Below, in pieces: positions 15,847 to 24,393 of a stretch of DNA of 33,136 nucleotides. The translations under genes and the position numbers were made by a program. How positions within the stretch are numbered: the first letter of the stretch is position 1; each line of letters begins with the position of its first letter. The stretch is taken from positions 1-33,136 of the forward strand of contig JARGNV010000022.1 in NCBI GenBank assembly GCA_029212465.1, in the 5' to 3' direction. The DNA is from Legionellaceae bacterium. GTDB lineage: Bacteria > Pseudomonadota > Gammaproteobacteria > Legionellales > Legionellaceae. A model generated the notes under the pieces. The model did not search any database, was not told where the DNA came from, and saw only the letters and a program-made list of their open reading frames with translations.

Positions 15847-17019
15847 ATGCATGACGAAACAGTTTTTTATACAATGTTCCTTATTTTTGCAGGGGCTGCG
15901 GTTTTATCAACGCTCGTGCTGTATACGCGCCAATCCCTCTTAGTTGCTTATATTTTGCTTGGGGCAGCACTGGGGCCTTGGGGGTTTAAGCTCATTACCG
16001 ACTTAAGTGCTGTGCGTCAAGTGGGTGATATTGGTATTGTCTTTTTGCTGTTTTTGCTAGGCCTTCACCTGCAGCCACAAAACTTATTACATATGTTAAA
16101 AAAGGTGACGTGGATTGCGCTGTTAAGCTCCTCATTTTTTGCGCTTTTGGCATATGGCATTGGGCGGTGGTTTGGGTTGTCGGTCAATGAGTCGTTAGTG
16201 CTTGGCGCATCGATGATGTTTTCTAGTACAATTATTGGATTGAAATTATTACCCACCACCATTTTACATCATCAGCACACAGGGGAAGTGATGATTAGTG
16301 TGTTGTTGATGCAAGATATCATCGCAATTGTTGTATTAATTTTAATTAATGGGGCGCAAAGTACGGGTGGGCTAACTTGGCGTGACTTGGTATCGGTGTG
16401 TATCACACTACCTGCTTTAATTTTCTTTGCCTTTGCAATTGAGCGTTATGTGCTTGTAAAGCTCTTGGCACGTTTTGATAGAACACAAGAATATGTATTT
16501 TTACTATCAATCGGTTGGTGCTTGGGGTTATCACTCTTAGCACTACAATTGGGATTATCAGAAGATATTGGTGCCTTTGTTGCAGGCGTTGCGCTTGCTT
16601 CTAGTCCGATTTCGCTCTTTATTGCTGAGAGTTTGAAGCCACTTAGAGATTTTTTCTTAGTGATGTTCTTTTTTGCTGTTGGCGCAACGTTTAATTTTGG
16701 GTTTGCTGCTCAGGTATTGATTCCTGCGTGTATGCTAGCGCTGCTTATGCTGGTATTTAAGCCGTTATGTTTTTATTTTATGTTGTATAAGGCAGGGGAA
16801 AAAAAAGCTGTTTCAAAAGAAGTTGGGGTGCGGCTTGGGCAGGCCAGTGAGTTTTCGTTGTTGGTTGCAAGCATTGCGTTGACAAGCCATTTGATTTCAG
16901 ATGTGGCGTCTAATTTAATTCAAGCGACGACGATTTTAACTTTTATTGTATCGTCTTATGTGGTGGTGTTGAAATATCCAACGCCTATGTCTTTTTCGGA
17001 TAAAATGCGAAAAGACTAA
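15847..17019 (+). CDS. CPA2-family cation:proton antiporter (KefB-like membrane domain)
   Basis: An inner-membrane exchanger of K+ or Na+ for protons. About eleven to thirteen hydrophobic segments are seen. Family hallmarks are LLGAALGPWG near residues 36-45, GIVFLLFLLGLHL near 62-74, the substrate-transport region LVLGASMMFSSTIIGLKLLP, and LSEDIGAFVAGVALASSP with the acidic transport residue. At 390 residues it consists only of the membrane domain; the C-terminal TrkA-N/RCK domain of KefB and KefC is missing, so glutathione or nucleotide gating is not expected. GGAGG at 15832-15836 precedes the ATG. It is in line with GDPD and the lipoprotein gene. Confidence 0.87.
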   Translation: MHDETVFYTMFLIFAGAAVLSTLVLYTRQSLLVAYILLGAALGPWGFKLITDLSAVRQVGDIGIVFLLFLLGLHLQPQNLLHMLKKVTWIALLSSSFFALLAYGIGRWFGLSVNESLVLGASMMFSSTIIGLKLLPTTILHHQHTGEVMISVLLMQDIIAIVVLILINGAQSTGGLTWRDLVSVCITLPALIFFAFAIERYVLVKLLARFDRTQEYVFLLSIGWCLGLSLLALQLGLSEDIGAFVAGVALASSPISLFIAESLKPLRDFFLVMFFFAVGATFNFGFAAQVLIPACMLALLMLVFKPLCFYFMLYKAGEKKAVSKEVGVRLGQASEFSLLVASIALTSHLISDVASNLIQATTILTFIVSSYVVVLKYPTPMSFSDKMRKD

Positions 17020-17042
17020 TATGATTCGTATAAGGGCTTATT

Positions 17043-17435
17043 ATGCAGCGATATAGTCGGTGGTTAGTTTATGCATTATTGATTTTTTTGGCTGGATGTT
17101 CTTTGTCACCCAAAGAGGATGCGAGGCGTGCACAGGCTGAAAGAGCGTGTGTTGATGAATGTAAAATAAAACTTGCTGCTTGTAAGCAGCGTTGTACTGA
17201 CAGCTGTAAACTATGTGAAAAAGCAAATCGCACACAGATGATTAAGCGTTACAAAACGTATATTCATGAGCAGTGTGTTCAAGGAAAGCGCGTGGCGCTT
17301 CAGTTGCAATCTTTTTATGATCCACTACAATGCCACAAAACATCGTGTGATTGCCCTGCAGATTATCGTGTTTGTGTTGGGGCATGTAGAGGTAAAATTC
17401 GAAAATACCTGCAAATTACGCCATTTTGCTGTTGA
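17043..17435 (+). CDS. Cysteine-rich lipoprotein of unknown function
   Basis: I do not recognise this family. Residues 1-19 form a lipoprotein signal peptide ending in the lipobox LAGC, with Cys19 as the lipidated residue, so the product should be anchored in a periplasm-facing membrane. The remaining 111 residues contain fourteen further cysteines, an even number suited to seven disulfides: C36, C40, C47, C51, C55, C58, C78, C97, C102, C104, C111, C115, C129 and C130. Several are spaced CxxxC (36/40, 47/51, 51/55, 111/115), and the chain ends in FCC. The protein is basic, with many Lys and Arg. It lies 23 bases after the antiporter gene and 51 before aceE. A redox or metal-binding envelope role is conceivable, but nothing in the sequence proves it. 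Confidence 0.75.
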   Translation: MQRYSRWLVYALLIFLAGCSLSPKEDARRAQAERACVDECKIKLAACKQRCTDSCKLCEKANRTQMIKRYKTYIHEQCVQGKRVALQLQSFYDPLQCHKTSCDCPADYRVCVGACRGKIRKYLQITPFCC

Positions 17436-17486
17436 TACTATTTTGTTGATGGCATGGTGTTATGTGTGGATTTGAGGACAATAAAT

Positions 17487-20153
17487 ATGGTGAATGAAAG
17501 TTTAAAAAAAGATACCGATCCAGCCGAAACCAGTGATTGGATTGATGCACTAGAGGCTGTTATTAAGATGCATGGCCCAGAGCGCGCAGGATTTTTAATG
17601 CAGCAGCTTTTGAGCGCTGCAGACAAGTCAGGGGTTTTGTTGCCGAGTGCGATTCATACGCCTTACCGAAATACCATCAAGCGCTCAGACGAAAAGCCAA
17701 TGCCACCTGATGAAGGCATTGGCAAACGCATTAGCGCATTGATTCGTTGGAATGCGGTTGCAATGGTGTTAAGAGCTGGTAAATATGCACCTGAACTTGG
17801 AGGGCATATTGCATCGTATGCATCTGCTTCAACATTGTATGAAACAGGGTTTAATTACTTCTTTAAAGGGCCAGAAACACCTGGAGGTGGAGACTTACTC
17901 TATATCCAAGGGCATTGTGCGCCTGGTATTTATGCACGTGCTTATCTCGAGGGGCGGTTGTCTGATGAGCAACTCGCACACTTCAGGCAAGAGGTAGAAG
18001 TAGATGGTTTGTCGTCTTATCCGCATCCGTGGCTTATGCAGCATTTTTGGCAGTTTCCAACAGTATCCATGGGACTTGGCCCCATTCAAGCCATTTATCA
18101 GGCACGGTTTTTGAAATATTTAGAAAACCGAGGCTTAATTGAAAGTAAAGGACGTAAAGTTTGGGCGTTTTTAGGGGATGGCGAAATGGATGAGCCTGAA
18201 TCTGTGGGCGCTTTATCGATTGCTGTCCGTGAAAAGCTAGATAACTTAATTTTTGTGGTGAATTGTAATTTGCAGCGCCTAGATGGCCCGGTTCGTGGCA
18301 ATGGAAAAATTATTCAAGAGCTTGAAGGACTATTTCGTGGGGCAGGCTGGCATGTGATTAAAGTCATTTGGGGTGGTCGTTGGGATGCTTTATTTGATAA
18401 AGATACTGACGGACTGATGCAGGCGCGAATGGAGGCTTGTGTTGATGGGGAGTATCAGAACTACAAAGGGAATGATGGCGCTTATGTACGAGAACATTTC
18501 TTTGGAGACTCACCTGAACTTAAAAAAATGGTTGAACACATGTCCGATGAGGAAATCTGGCGTTTAAACCGTGGTGGACACGATCCACAAAAAGTGTTTG
18601 CCGCTTATGCTGAAGCGGTTGCAACCGAAGGCGTTCCAACCGTTGTTTTAGCCAAAACAATTAAAGGCTATGGCATGGGAGCTGCTGGTGAAGCAATGAA
18701 TATTACGCATCAACAAAAAAAAATGAATGAAGAAGAGTTGCGTGTGTTCAGAGACCGGTTTAGCATTCCCGTGGGTGACGATGCGATTAAAGAGATACCG
18801 TTTTATCGTCCTGATGAAAATAGTCCTGAAAGACAATATTTGAAACAGCAAAGAGAAGCGCTGGGTGGCTGTTTACCTGCTAGAAACCCAACTTGCGATG
18901 CTTTAAATGCCCCTGACTTAGCAGCTTTTAAAGCGGTAACGGCAGGCCTTGGCGAGCGCGAGTTATCAACGACCATGGCGTTTGTACGTATTTTATCGGC
19001 GCTGTTGCGCGATAAAGAAATAGGAAAGCGTATTGTACCAATTGTACCAGACGAATCACGTACCTTTGGCATGGAAGGGCTATTCCGACAAATTGGTATT
19101 TACTCGCCTGTGGGGCAGCTGTATACACCCGTTGACCGAGATCAGGTAATGTATTATCGCGAAGCGAAAGAAGGCCAGATTTTAGAAGAGGGTATTAATG
19201 AAGCGGGTGCTTTTTGCTCGTGGATGGCCGCGGCAACTTCTTATGCCAATAATCATTATGCAATGATTCCATTCTACATTTATTATTCGATGTTTGGTTT
19301 TCAGCGCATAGGAGATTTGGCTTGGGCTGCAGGGGACATGCAGGCGCGAGGGTTTTTATTGGGTGCGACTGCAGGACGCACAACACTTGCAGGAGAAGGA
19401 CTACAGCATCAAGATGGCCACAGCCACTTAATGTCTTCAACCATTCCTAATTGTGTTTCTTACGACCCAACCTATGCGTATGAATTGGCAGTGATTATTC
19501 AAAATGGCTTGTATCGTATGTATGAAAAACAAGAAAATGTATTTTTCTACATTACAGTCATGAATGAAAATTATACGCACCCTGATATGCCAAAAGGGGT
19601 TGAAGCAGGTATTTTGAGAGGCATGTATTGCTTAAAGCCTTGTAAAAAACCAAACAAACAGCATGTGCAATTGATGGGGTCTGGCACCATTTTAAGAGAA
19701 GTTGAAGCAGCGGCGCGTCTTCTAAAAGAAGATTTTTCTATTTCTTCTGATATTTGGAGTGTGACCAGTTTCACAGAGCTTGCAAGAGATGGAATGGCGC
19801 TCGAGCGACATGCGCGCTTACATCCAAAAGAGAAAGTAGCACCTGCTTATGTTGCACAACAGTTAGCGGGTAAAAAAGGCCCTGTGATTGCCGCAACTGA
19901 TTATATGCGTGCATATGCAGACCAAATTAGACCGTTTGTGGAAGCACCTTATGTAACGCTTGGCACAGATGGTTATGGGCGCAGTGATACCCGTCAAAAG
20001 CTACGACACTTCTTTGAAGTGGATGCTAAATTTATTGTGCTTGCGGCTTTAAAAGCACTTGTTGATACAGGCGACTTACCTGCATCAACTGTGACAGATG
20101 CTATCAAACGGTATGGTATTGATCCTGATAAATTAAATCCTGCGACACATTAA
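17487..20153 (+). CDS. aceE: Pyruvate dehydrogenase E1 component, homodimeric type
   Basis: Thiamine-diphosphate enzyme that decarboxylates pyruvate and acetylates the E2 lipoyl group. The ThDP motif begins GDGEMDEPES at about 230 and ends NCNLQRLDGP at 259-268, the same positions as in E. coli. The substrate-loop region KTIKGYGMGAAGEAMNITHQ follows near 396-415. The C-terminal half has GEGLQHQDGHSHL and TLGTDGYGRSDTR, both hallmark AceE segments. From the ATG at 17487 the protein is 888 residues (E. coli 887); GAGGA at 17474-17478 supports this start over an in-frame ATG at 17454. It heads the operon aceE-aceF-lpd. A promoter could not be assigned in the 51 bases upstream, so it may lie within the lipoprotein gene. 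Confidence 0.97.
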   Translation: MVNESLKKDTDPAETSDWIDALEAVIKMHGPERAGFLMQQLLSAADKSGVLLPSAIHTPYRNTIKRSDEKPMPPDEGIGKRISALIRWNAVAMVLRAGKYAPELGGHIASYASASTLYETGFNYFFKGPETPGGGDLLYIQGHCAPGIYARAYLEGRLSDEQLAHFRQEVEVDGLSSYPHPWLMQHFWQFPTVSMGLGPIQAIYQARFLKYLENRGLIESKGRKVWAFLGDGEMDEPESVGALSIAVREKLDNLIFVVNCNLQRLDGPVRGNGKIIQELEGLFRGAGWHVIKVIWGGRWDALFDKDTDGLMQARMEACVDGEYQNYKGNDGAYVREHFFGDSPELKKMVEHMSDEEIWRLNRGGHDPQKVFAAYAEAVATEGVPTVVLAKTIKGYGMGAAGEAMNITHQQKKMNEEELRVFRDRFSIPVGDDAIKEIPFYRPDENSPERQYLKQQREALGGCLPARNPTCDALNAPDLAAFKAVTAGLGERELSTTMAFVRILSALLRDKEIGKRIVPIVPDESRTFGMEGLFRQIGIYSPVGQLYTPVDRDQVMYYREAKEGQILEEGINEAGAFCSWMAAATSYANNHYAMIPFYIYYSMFGFQRIGDLAWAAGDMQARGFLLGATAGRTTLAGEGLQHQDGHSHLMSSTIPNCVSYDPTYAYELAVIIQNGLYRMYEKQENVFFYITVMNENYTHPDMPKGVEAGILRGMYCLKPCKKPNKQHVQLMGSGTILREVEAAARLLKEDFSISSDIWSVTSFTELARDGMALERHARLHPKEKVAPAYVAQQLAGKKGPVIAATDYMRAYADQIRPFVEAPYVTLGTDGYGRSDTRQKLRHFFEVDAKFIVLAALKALVDTGDLPASTVTDAIKRYGIDPDKLNPATH

Positions 20154-20165
20154 GGGAGGATGAGG

Positions 20166-21464
20166 ATGACAAATGTAACAGAAATAAAAGTGCCAGATAT
20201 TGGCGGTGCGAGTGACGTAGATGTCATCGAAGTCTTAGTGCAAGCAGGAGATACAATAGCAGTTGACACACCCTTAGTGACACTTGAAACAGATAAAGCC
20301 AGTATGGAAATTCCATCTCCCATGGAGGGTGTGGTGCAATCCATGCAGCTGAATATTGGAGATAAAGTGGCTGAAGGCGATGTCATTCTACTGCTTTCAC
20401 AAGAAGCTGCACAGCCTGCCGCAAAAGTGGCCGAAGTGATATTGCCTGAAGACAAGATTACAGAAGAGAAAGCGGCATTACCTGCAGACTTGCCACCTGA
20501 GGCAACATCTACACACTCTGGTGCTTCAGTTGAAACCCTAGATGATACATTTATGACGGCGTCAGATGGGTCTATTTTGGCAGGGCCTGGTGTGCGACGT
20601 TTAGCGCGTGAGCTTGGCGTGAACTTAGATGAGGTTCAAGGCTCTGGTAAAAAAGAGCGTATTACCAAAGAAGATTTAGAGCAGTACGTAAAGCGAAAGT
20701 TACAAGAAAAATCAGGTGGCTCGGGGCTGTCTCTACCAGCTGCTAAAACCATTGATTTTAGCCAGTTTGGTGCCATTGAAACGAAACCGCTTAACAAAAT
20801 TAAGCGTATGACAGGTGAGAACTTACATCGTGCATGGCTTAATATTCCGCATGTAACACAGTTTGATGAGTCAGACATTACTGACTTAGAAGCATTCCGA
20901 AAAGGCGAGCTAAAAGCGGCTGAAAAAGCGGGCTATAAGCCTACCATACTTGCATTTGTGTGTAAGGTGGTTGCACGTGCGCTTCAGGTATTTCCTCAGT
21001 TTAATAGTTCGCTGGATGCGAGTGGCCAAAACTTAATTTACAAAAAGTATTGTCATATTGGGATTGCGGTTGAAACCCCAAATGGCTTGGTTGTACCCGT
21101 TATCAAAGATATTGATAAGCTATCTGTCAGTGATATTTCTAAAGAAATGGCGCGTTTGAGTACGAAAGCGCGTGAAAAAGGGTTAATGCCTGCTGATATG
21201 CAAGGTGGCAGTTTTACAATCTCAAGTTTAGGTGGTATTGGCGGGACTGCATTTACACCGGTTGTAAATAGTCCTGAAGTTGCCATATTGGGTGTGTCTC
21301 GTTCGGTAACGAAGCCTGTATTTGATGGTACAACTTTTGTGCCTCGGTTAATGTTACCGTTATCACTTTCGTACGATCATCGTGTGATTGACGGTGCAGA
21401 AGCTGCACGGTTTACACGGTTTGTGAGTGACGGACTCTCAGACATGCGTCGTATTTTATTATAA
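20166..21464 (+). CDS. aceF: Dihydrolipoamide acetyltransferase, E2 of pyruvate dehydrogenase
   Basis: Transfers the acetyl group from lipoamide to CoA and forms the core of the complex. A single lipoyl domain occupies residues 1-80 with the lipoylated Lys44 in ETDKASMEIP. A linker rich in Ala, Pro and Glu follows, then the E1/E3-binding domain (GPGVRRLARELGVNLDEVQG) at about 140-160. The catalytic domain ends with SLSYDHRVIDGA, giving His405 and Asp409. At 432 residues it has one lipoyl domain where E. coli AceF (630) has three. The ATG at 20166 is chosen because GGGAGG lies six bases upstream; the ATG at 20160 would abut that site. It is 12 bases after aceE. Confidence 0.95.
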   Translation: MTNVTEIKVPDIGGASDVDVIEVLVQAGDTIAVDTPLVTLETDKASMEIPSPMEGVVQSMQLNIGDKVAEGDVILLLSQEAAQPAAKVAEVILPEDKITEEKAALPADLPPEATSTHSGASVETLDDTFMTASDGSILAGPGVRRLARELGVNLDEVQGSGKKERITKEDLEQYVKRKLQEKSGGSGLSLPAAKTIDFSQFGAIETKPLNKIKRMTGENLHRAWLNIPHVTQFDESDITDLEAFRKGELKAAEKAGYKPTILAFVCKVVARALQVFPQFNSSLDASGQNLIYKKYCHIGIAVETPNGLVVPVIKDIDKLSVSDISKEMARLSTKAREKGLMPADMQGGSFTISSLGGIGGTAFTPVVNSPEVAILGVSRSVTKPVFDGTTFVPRLMLPLSLSYDHRVIDGAEAARFTRFVSDGLSDMRRILL

Positions 21465-21483
21465 ACAAGGTGTGATAAAACAA

Positions 21484-22905
21484 ATGACAAAACAAATGAA
21501 AGCAGATGTTGTTGTAATTGGCAGTGGTCCTGGTGGATACACAGCAGCATTCCGTGCAGCTGATTTAGGAAAAGAAGTGATCTTAATCGAGCGATTTGAC
21601 TCGCTCGGTGGGGTTTGTTTAAACGTCGGTTGTATTCCTTCGAAAGCGCTATTGCATATTGCCAAATTTGTTGATGAATCAGCAGAAATGGATGAGCTTG
21701 GTGTGAGTGTTGGAAAATTAAAATTTGATAATAAAAAGCTGGTTGCTTGGAAAAATAAAGTTATCAAAAAATTAACAGGTGGGCTTGCTGCACTTGCGAA
21801 ACAACGTAAAGTGACCTGTGTTACAGGGGTTGCACAATTTGCTTCTTCTAATCAGATTGAAGTAGATGGTAAAGATGGCAAGGTAAATATTGAGTTTGAT
21901 AAAGCCATTATTGCTGTGGGCAGTGAAGCTGTGAGCTTTCCGTTTATTCCTGAAGATAAGCGTATTTTTACGTCAACCGGTGCGCTTGAGCTTGCAGATA
22001 TTAAAGGCAATTTATTGGTGCTCGGTGGAGGAATTATTGGCCTTGAGATGGCAACGGTTTATTCTGCACTGGGTGTGGATGTAACGGTGGTTGAATTTGC
22101 TGACCAACTGATGCCAGGTGCTGATGCCGATTTGGTGAGTGTATTACAAAAACGCATGACGAAAAAAGGTGTCAAATGCCTTACCAAAACCAAAGTGGTT
22201 GCAATGGATGCCAAGAAAGATGGGATTCATGTCTCGATGGAAGGGGCTCACGCCACTAAAAAGCCGGAAGTATTCCAGCAAGTGTTGGTTGCAGTTGGAC
22301 GTAAACCTAATGGGCTTACTATTGCAGCGGATAAAGCAGGGGTTCAAGTGGATGAGCGTGGCTTTATTCAGGTTGATAAACAAATGCGAACCAATGTTGA
22401 TAACATCTTTGCGATTGGGGATGTGGTAGGTCAACCGATGCTTGCGCATAAAGCAATTCCTGAAGGTAAAGTGGCTGCTGAAGTGATTGCTGGCATGAAG
22501 CATACGTTTGACCCAACTTGTATTCCAAGTGTTGCGTATACCGACCCTGAAATTGCATGGACAGGCCTGACCGAAAGAGATGCAAAAGCGAATGGTACGA
22601 AATATGAAAAAGCGGTATTTCCATGGGCCGCAAGTGGTCGTGCACTCAGTATGGGCCGCGAAGAAGGCATGACAAAGCTTTTATTTTGCCCGGATACAAA
22701 GCGCATTTTAGGGGGCGGCATTGTAGGACTGAATGCAGGTGACTTAATTGCAGAAGTAACCCTTGCGATTGAAATGTGTTGCGATGTGGAAGATATTGCA
22801 TTGACCATTCATCCGCACCCGACTTTGGCTGAGACGATTGCACAATCTGCTGAGATATTTGAGGGTTCGATAACAGACTTATATCTGCCGAAGAAAAAAA
22901 AGTAA
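21484..22905 (+). CDS. lpd: Dihydrolipoyl dehydrogenase (E3)
   Basis: FAD enzyme that reoxidises dihydrolipoamide with NAD+, serving pyruvate and probably 2-oxoglutarate dehydrogenase. The FAD-binding GSGPGGY is at 13-19, the redox-active cysteines are C45 and C50 in GGVCLNVGC, the NAD-binding site is LGGGIIGLEMATVY, the second FAD motif is NIFAIGDVVG, and the C-terminal HPHPTLAET carries the catalytic His445 region from the partner subunit. The 473-residue length matches E. coli Lpd (474). ATG 21484 was preferred, with AAGG at 21467-21470; upstream GTG codons at 21427 and 21472 are also in frame but less likely. It is the third gene of the operon, 19 bases after aceF. A repeat element follows the stop. 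Confidence 0.96.
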   Translation: MTKQMKADVVVIGSGPGGYTAAFRAADLGKEVILIERFDSLGGVCLNVGCIPSKALLHIAKFVDESAEMDELGVSVGKLKFDNKKLVAWKNKVIKKLTGGLAALAKQRKVTCVTGVAQFASSNQIEVDGKDGKVNIEFDKAIIAVGSEAVSFPFIPEDKRIFTSTGALELADIKGNLLVLGGGIIGLEMATVYSALGVDVTVVEFADQLMPGADADLVSVLQKRMTKKGVKCLTKTKVVAMDAKKDGIHVSMEGAHATKKPEVFQQVLVAVGRKPNGLTIAADKAGVQVDERGFIQVDKQMRTNVDNIFAIGDVVGQPMLAHKAIPEGKVAAEVIAGMKHTFDPTCIPSVAYTDPEIAWTGLTERDAKANGTKYEKAVFPWAASGRALSMGREEGMTKLLFCPDTKRILGGGIVGLNAGDLIAEVTLAIEMCCDVEDIALTIHPHPTLAETIAQSAEIFEGSITDLYLPKKKK

Positions 22906-22917
22906 TACCTCGAGCAC

Positions 22918-23009
22918 GTCATCCAGAAAGTGGCGTAGCCACTTGAAGGATCTCTTGGGTTTGGTAGGTTGTTGTCTTTAGGGGATCCCTCACGTTCGTT
23001 CGGGATGAC
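22918..23009. repeat. Dispersed palindromic repeat (CHPERSEGS type), copy 2
   Basis: It starts GTCATCC (22918-22924) and ends GGATGAC (23003-23009), so the termini are inverted repeats. The left half contains a perfect 7-bp stem, AAGTGGC (22928-22934) and GCCACTT (22938-22944), with loop GTA; the right half contains a GATCCCTCACGTTCGTTCGG hairpin. It begins 13 bases after lpd and precedes the AhpD-like gene. It may act as the 3' structure of the pyruvate dehydrogenase transcript. The 15-bp arms flanking copy 1 are absent here. Confidence 0.7.
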
Positions 23010-23071
23010 GGGAAAAGTTCAAAATGACGGATTACCTTGCGTAGAAGGGACAAGTAAATAAGGAATTATTT

Positions 23072-23629
23072 ATGCGGTTATCAAAAGAAAGGTTTCAAAC
23101 CATTCCATGGTATTTGAAACCTTTCTTTTGGCGCCAAAAGCGTAAATATGGGCAGCACTTGGAGCCTGCAAAAGTGTGGGCATCTATGCCGAAACTTTTT
23201 TTGTTAGTTCTCAGTACATATGCCGTACTGGTTCGAAAATCTTCACCCATAGACCCTGTTATTCGTTCACTTGTTAGTATTAGGGTATCTCAAATGAATT
23301 GGTGTACCTTTTGTATAGACTTAAATACATTCATCATGCTGAAGCATATGCACCATCAGCAAAAAGTAAACGCACTGTCTGAGTGGCGAAGTAGCACATT
23401 ATATTCTCCTGCTGAAAGCGCCTCGCTTGATTACGCAGAGCAAATGACCGATAGTAGGCAAACAGTCACTGATGACTGTATGACGCGCTTAAAAACACAT
23501 TTCGATGACGCTACAATTGTAGAGTTAACCGCTTTAATTGCGTTTCAAAATATGTCGAGCAAATTCAATAGTGCTTTGGGCATTGAGCCGCAAGGCTTAT
23601 GTCGACTTCCCCAAAAGCAGGATATGTAG
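23072..23629 (+). CDS. AhpD-like / carboxymuconolactone decarboxylase family protein
   Basis: Members of this all-helical family include the peroxidase partner AhpD and gamma-carboxymuconolactone decarboxylases. The core reads DPVIRSLVSIRVSQMNWCTFCIDLN; the CxxC pair C78/C81 is present, but the following His of the AhpD motif is Asn85, so canonical AhpD proton relay is probably altered. The N-terminal 50 residues are basic and partly hydrophobic (KLFLLVLSTYAVLV), which could associate with the membrane. The 185-residue length is normal. AAGGA precedes the ATG at 23072 with good spacing. Acetolactate decarboxylase follows 24 bases later in the same direction, so the two may be cotranscribed. 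Its substrate is unknown. Confidence 0.75.
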   Translation: MRLSKERFQTIPWYLKPFFWRQKRKYGQHLEPAKVWASMPKLFLLVLSTYAVLVRKSSPIDPVIRSLVSIRVSQMNWCTFCIDLNTFIMLKHMHHQQKVNALSEWRSSTLYSPAESASLDYAEQMTDSRQTVTDDCMTRLKTHFDDATIVELTALIAFQNMSSKFNSALGIEPQGLCRLPQKQDM

Positions 23630-23653
23630 CTTCATGCAAGGAGGCTTTTCGTT

Positions 23654-24388
23654 GTGGCAAAACTGTATCAATACTCACACTTTTTAGCGGTTAATCGCGG
23701 GCTTTATGATGGTGATTTATCCATTGAGGCTCTCACGCAGCAAGGCAATATTGGCTTAGGTACTTTCAATGCACTCGATGGCGAGCTTGTGGTTATTGAC
23801 GGTGTTTGTTATCAGTGTGCCGAAGGCAATCAGGTACGAAGAGCAGACGCCAGTGCTCTTATGCCATGGGCCGCTGTTTCATCATTCACTACAGCAAGAA
23901 AAACGGCAACTGTTGCAGACACTGCTGACTTACCGGCATTAACATCACAATTGCTGACACATGCAGGCTCAAGTAATTATCCTTACGTATTTCAACTACA
24001 CGGCGTATTTCATCAAATAACGATTGCAAGTGCGCCTAAACAAGAAAAGCCTTACGCCAGTATTGAAACAGTTATTGAGCAAAGCACGCAACTTGAGACA
24101 GGGCCTATTCATGCCACACTGGTTGGGTTTTATGCGCCTGATTTTATGTTTCCTATCAAAGGGAAGGGCTTACATTTACATTGCGTGAGTGACGACCAAG
24201 CATTTGGGGGGCATGTACTAGATGTACACGTTAAAGCGGCTGACGTTTCTTTTGAAGCCATTACGAAATTTGACATTGAGTTGCCGCGGCACGAGCTATA
24301 CGCCAAAACGGATATGACCTCGTTTGAAGACAATGACCATGTGCCGTCATTTAAAGATAAATCAGAGACTATAGTGTCCGTCAACTGA
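23654..24388 (+). CDS. budA: Alpha-acetolactate decarboxylase
   Basis: Zinc enzyme that decarboxylates (S)-2-acetolactate to acetoin, diverting carbon from branched-chain amino acid synthesis. The three zinc ligands H174, H176 and H187 in KGLHLHCVSDDQAFGGHVLD keep the exact spacing of H194, H196 and H207 in the Brevibacillus enzyme. The N-terminal GNIGLGTFNALDGELVVIDG includes the conserved Glu44. At 244 residues it is a normal length, with no signal peptide. GTG at 23654 is the start, with AAGGAGG at 23638-23644. The protein ends only 5 bases from the stop of the convergent protease gene. No acetolactate synthase or acetoin reductase is in the window, so the acetolactate source is presumably the biosynthetic IlvBN enzyme. 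Confidence 0.9.
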   Translation: MAKLYQYSHFLAVNRGLYDGDLSIEALTQQGNIGLGTFNALDGELVVIDGVCYQCAEGNQVRRADASALMPWAAVSSFTTARKTATVADTADLPALTSQLLTHAGSSNYPYVFQLHGVFHQITIASAPKQEKPYASIETVIEQSTQLETGPIHATLVGFYAPDFMFPIKGKGLHLHCVSDDQAFGGHVLDVHVKAADVSFEAITKFDIELPRHELYAKTDMTSFEDNDHVPSFKDKSETIVSVN

Positions 24389-24393
24389 TTGTT

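Noticed and set aside
21427-21483. N-terminal extension of lpd from an upstream GTG
   Set aside because: It overlaps the end of aceF and adds residues absent from dihydrolipoyl dehydrogenases; ATG 21484 fits the family.
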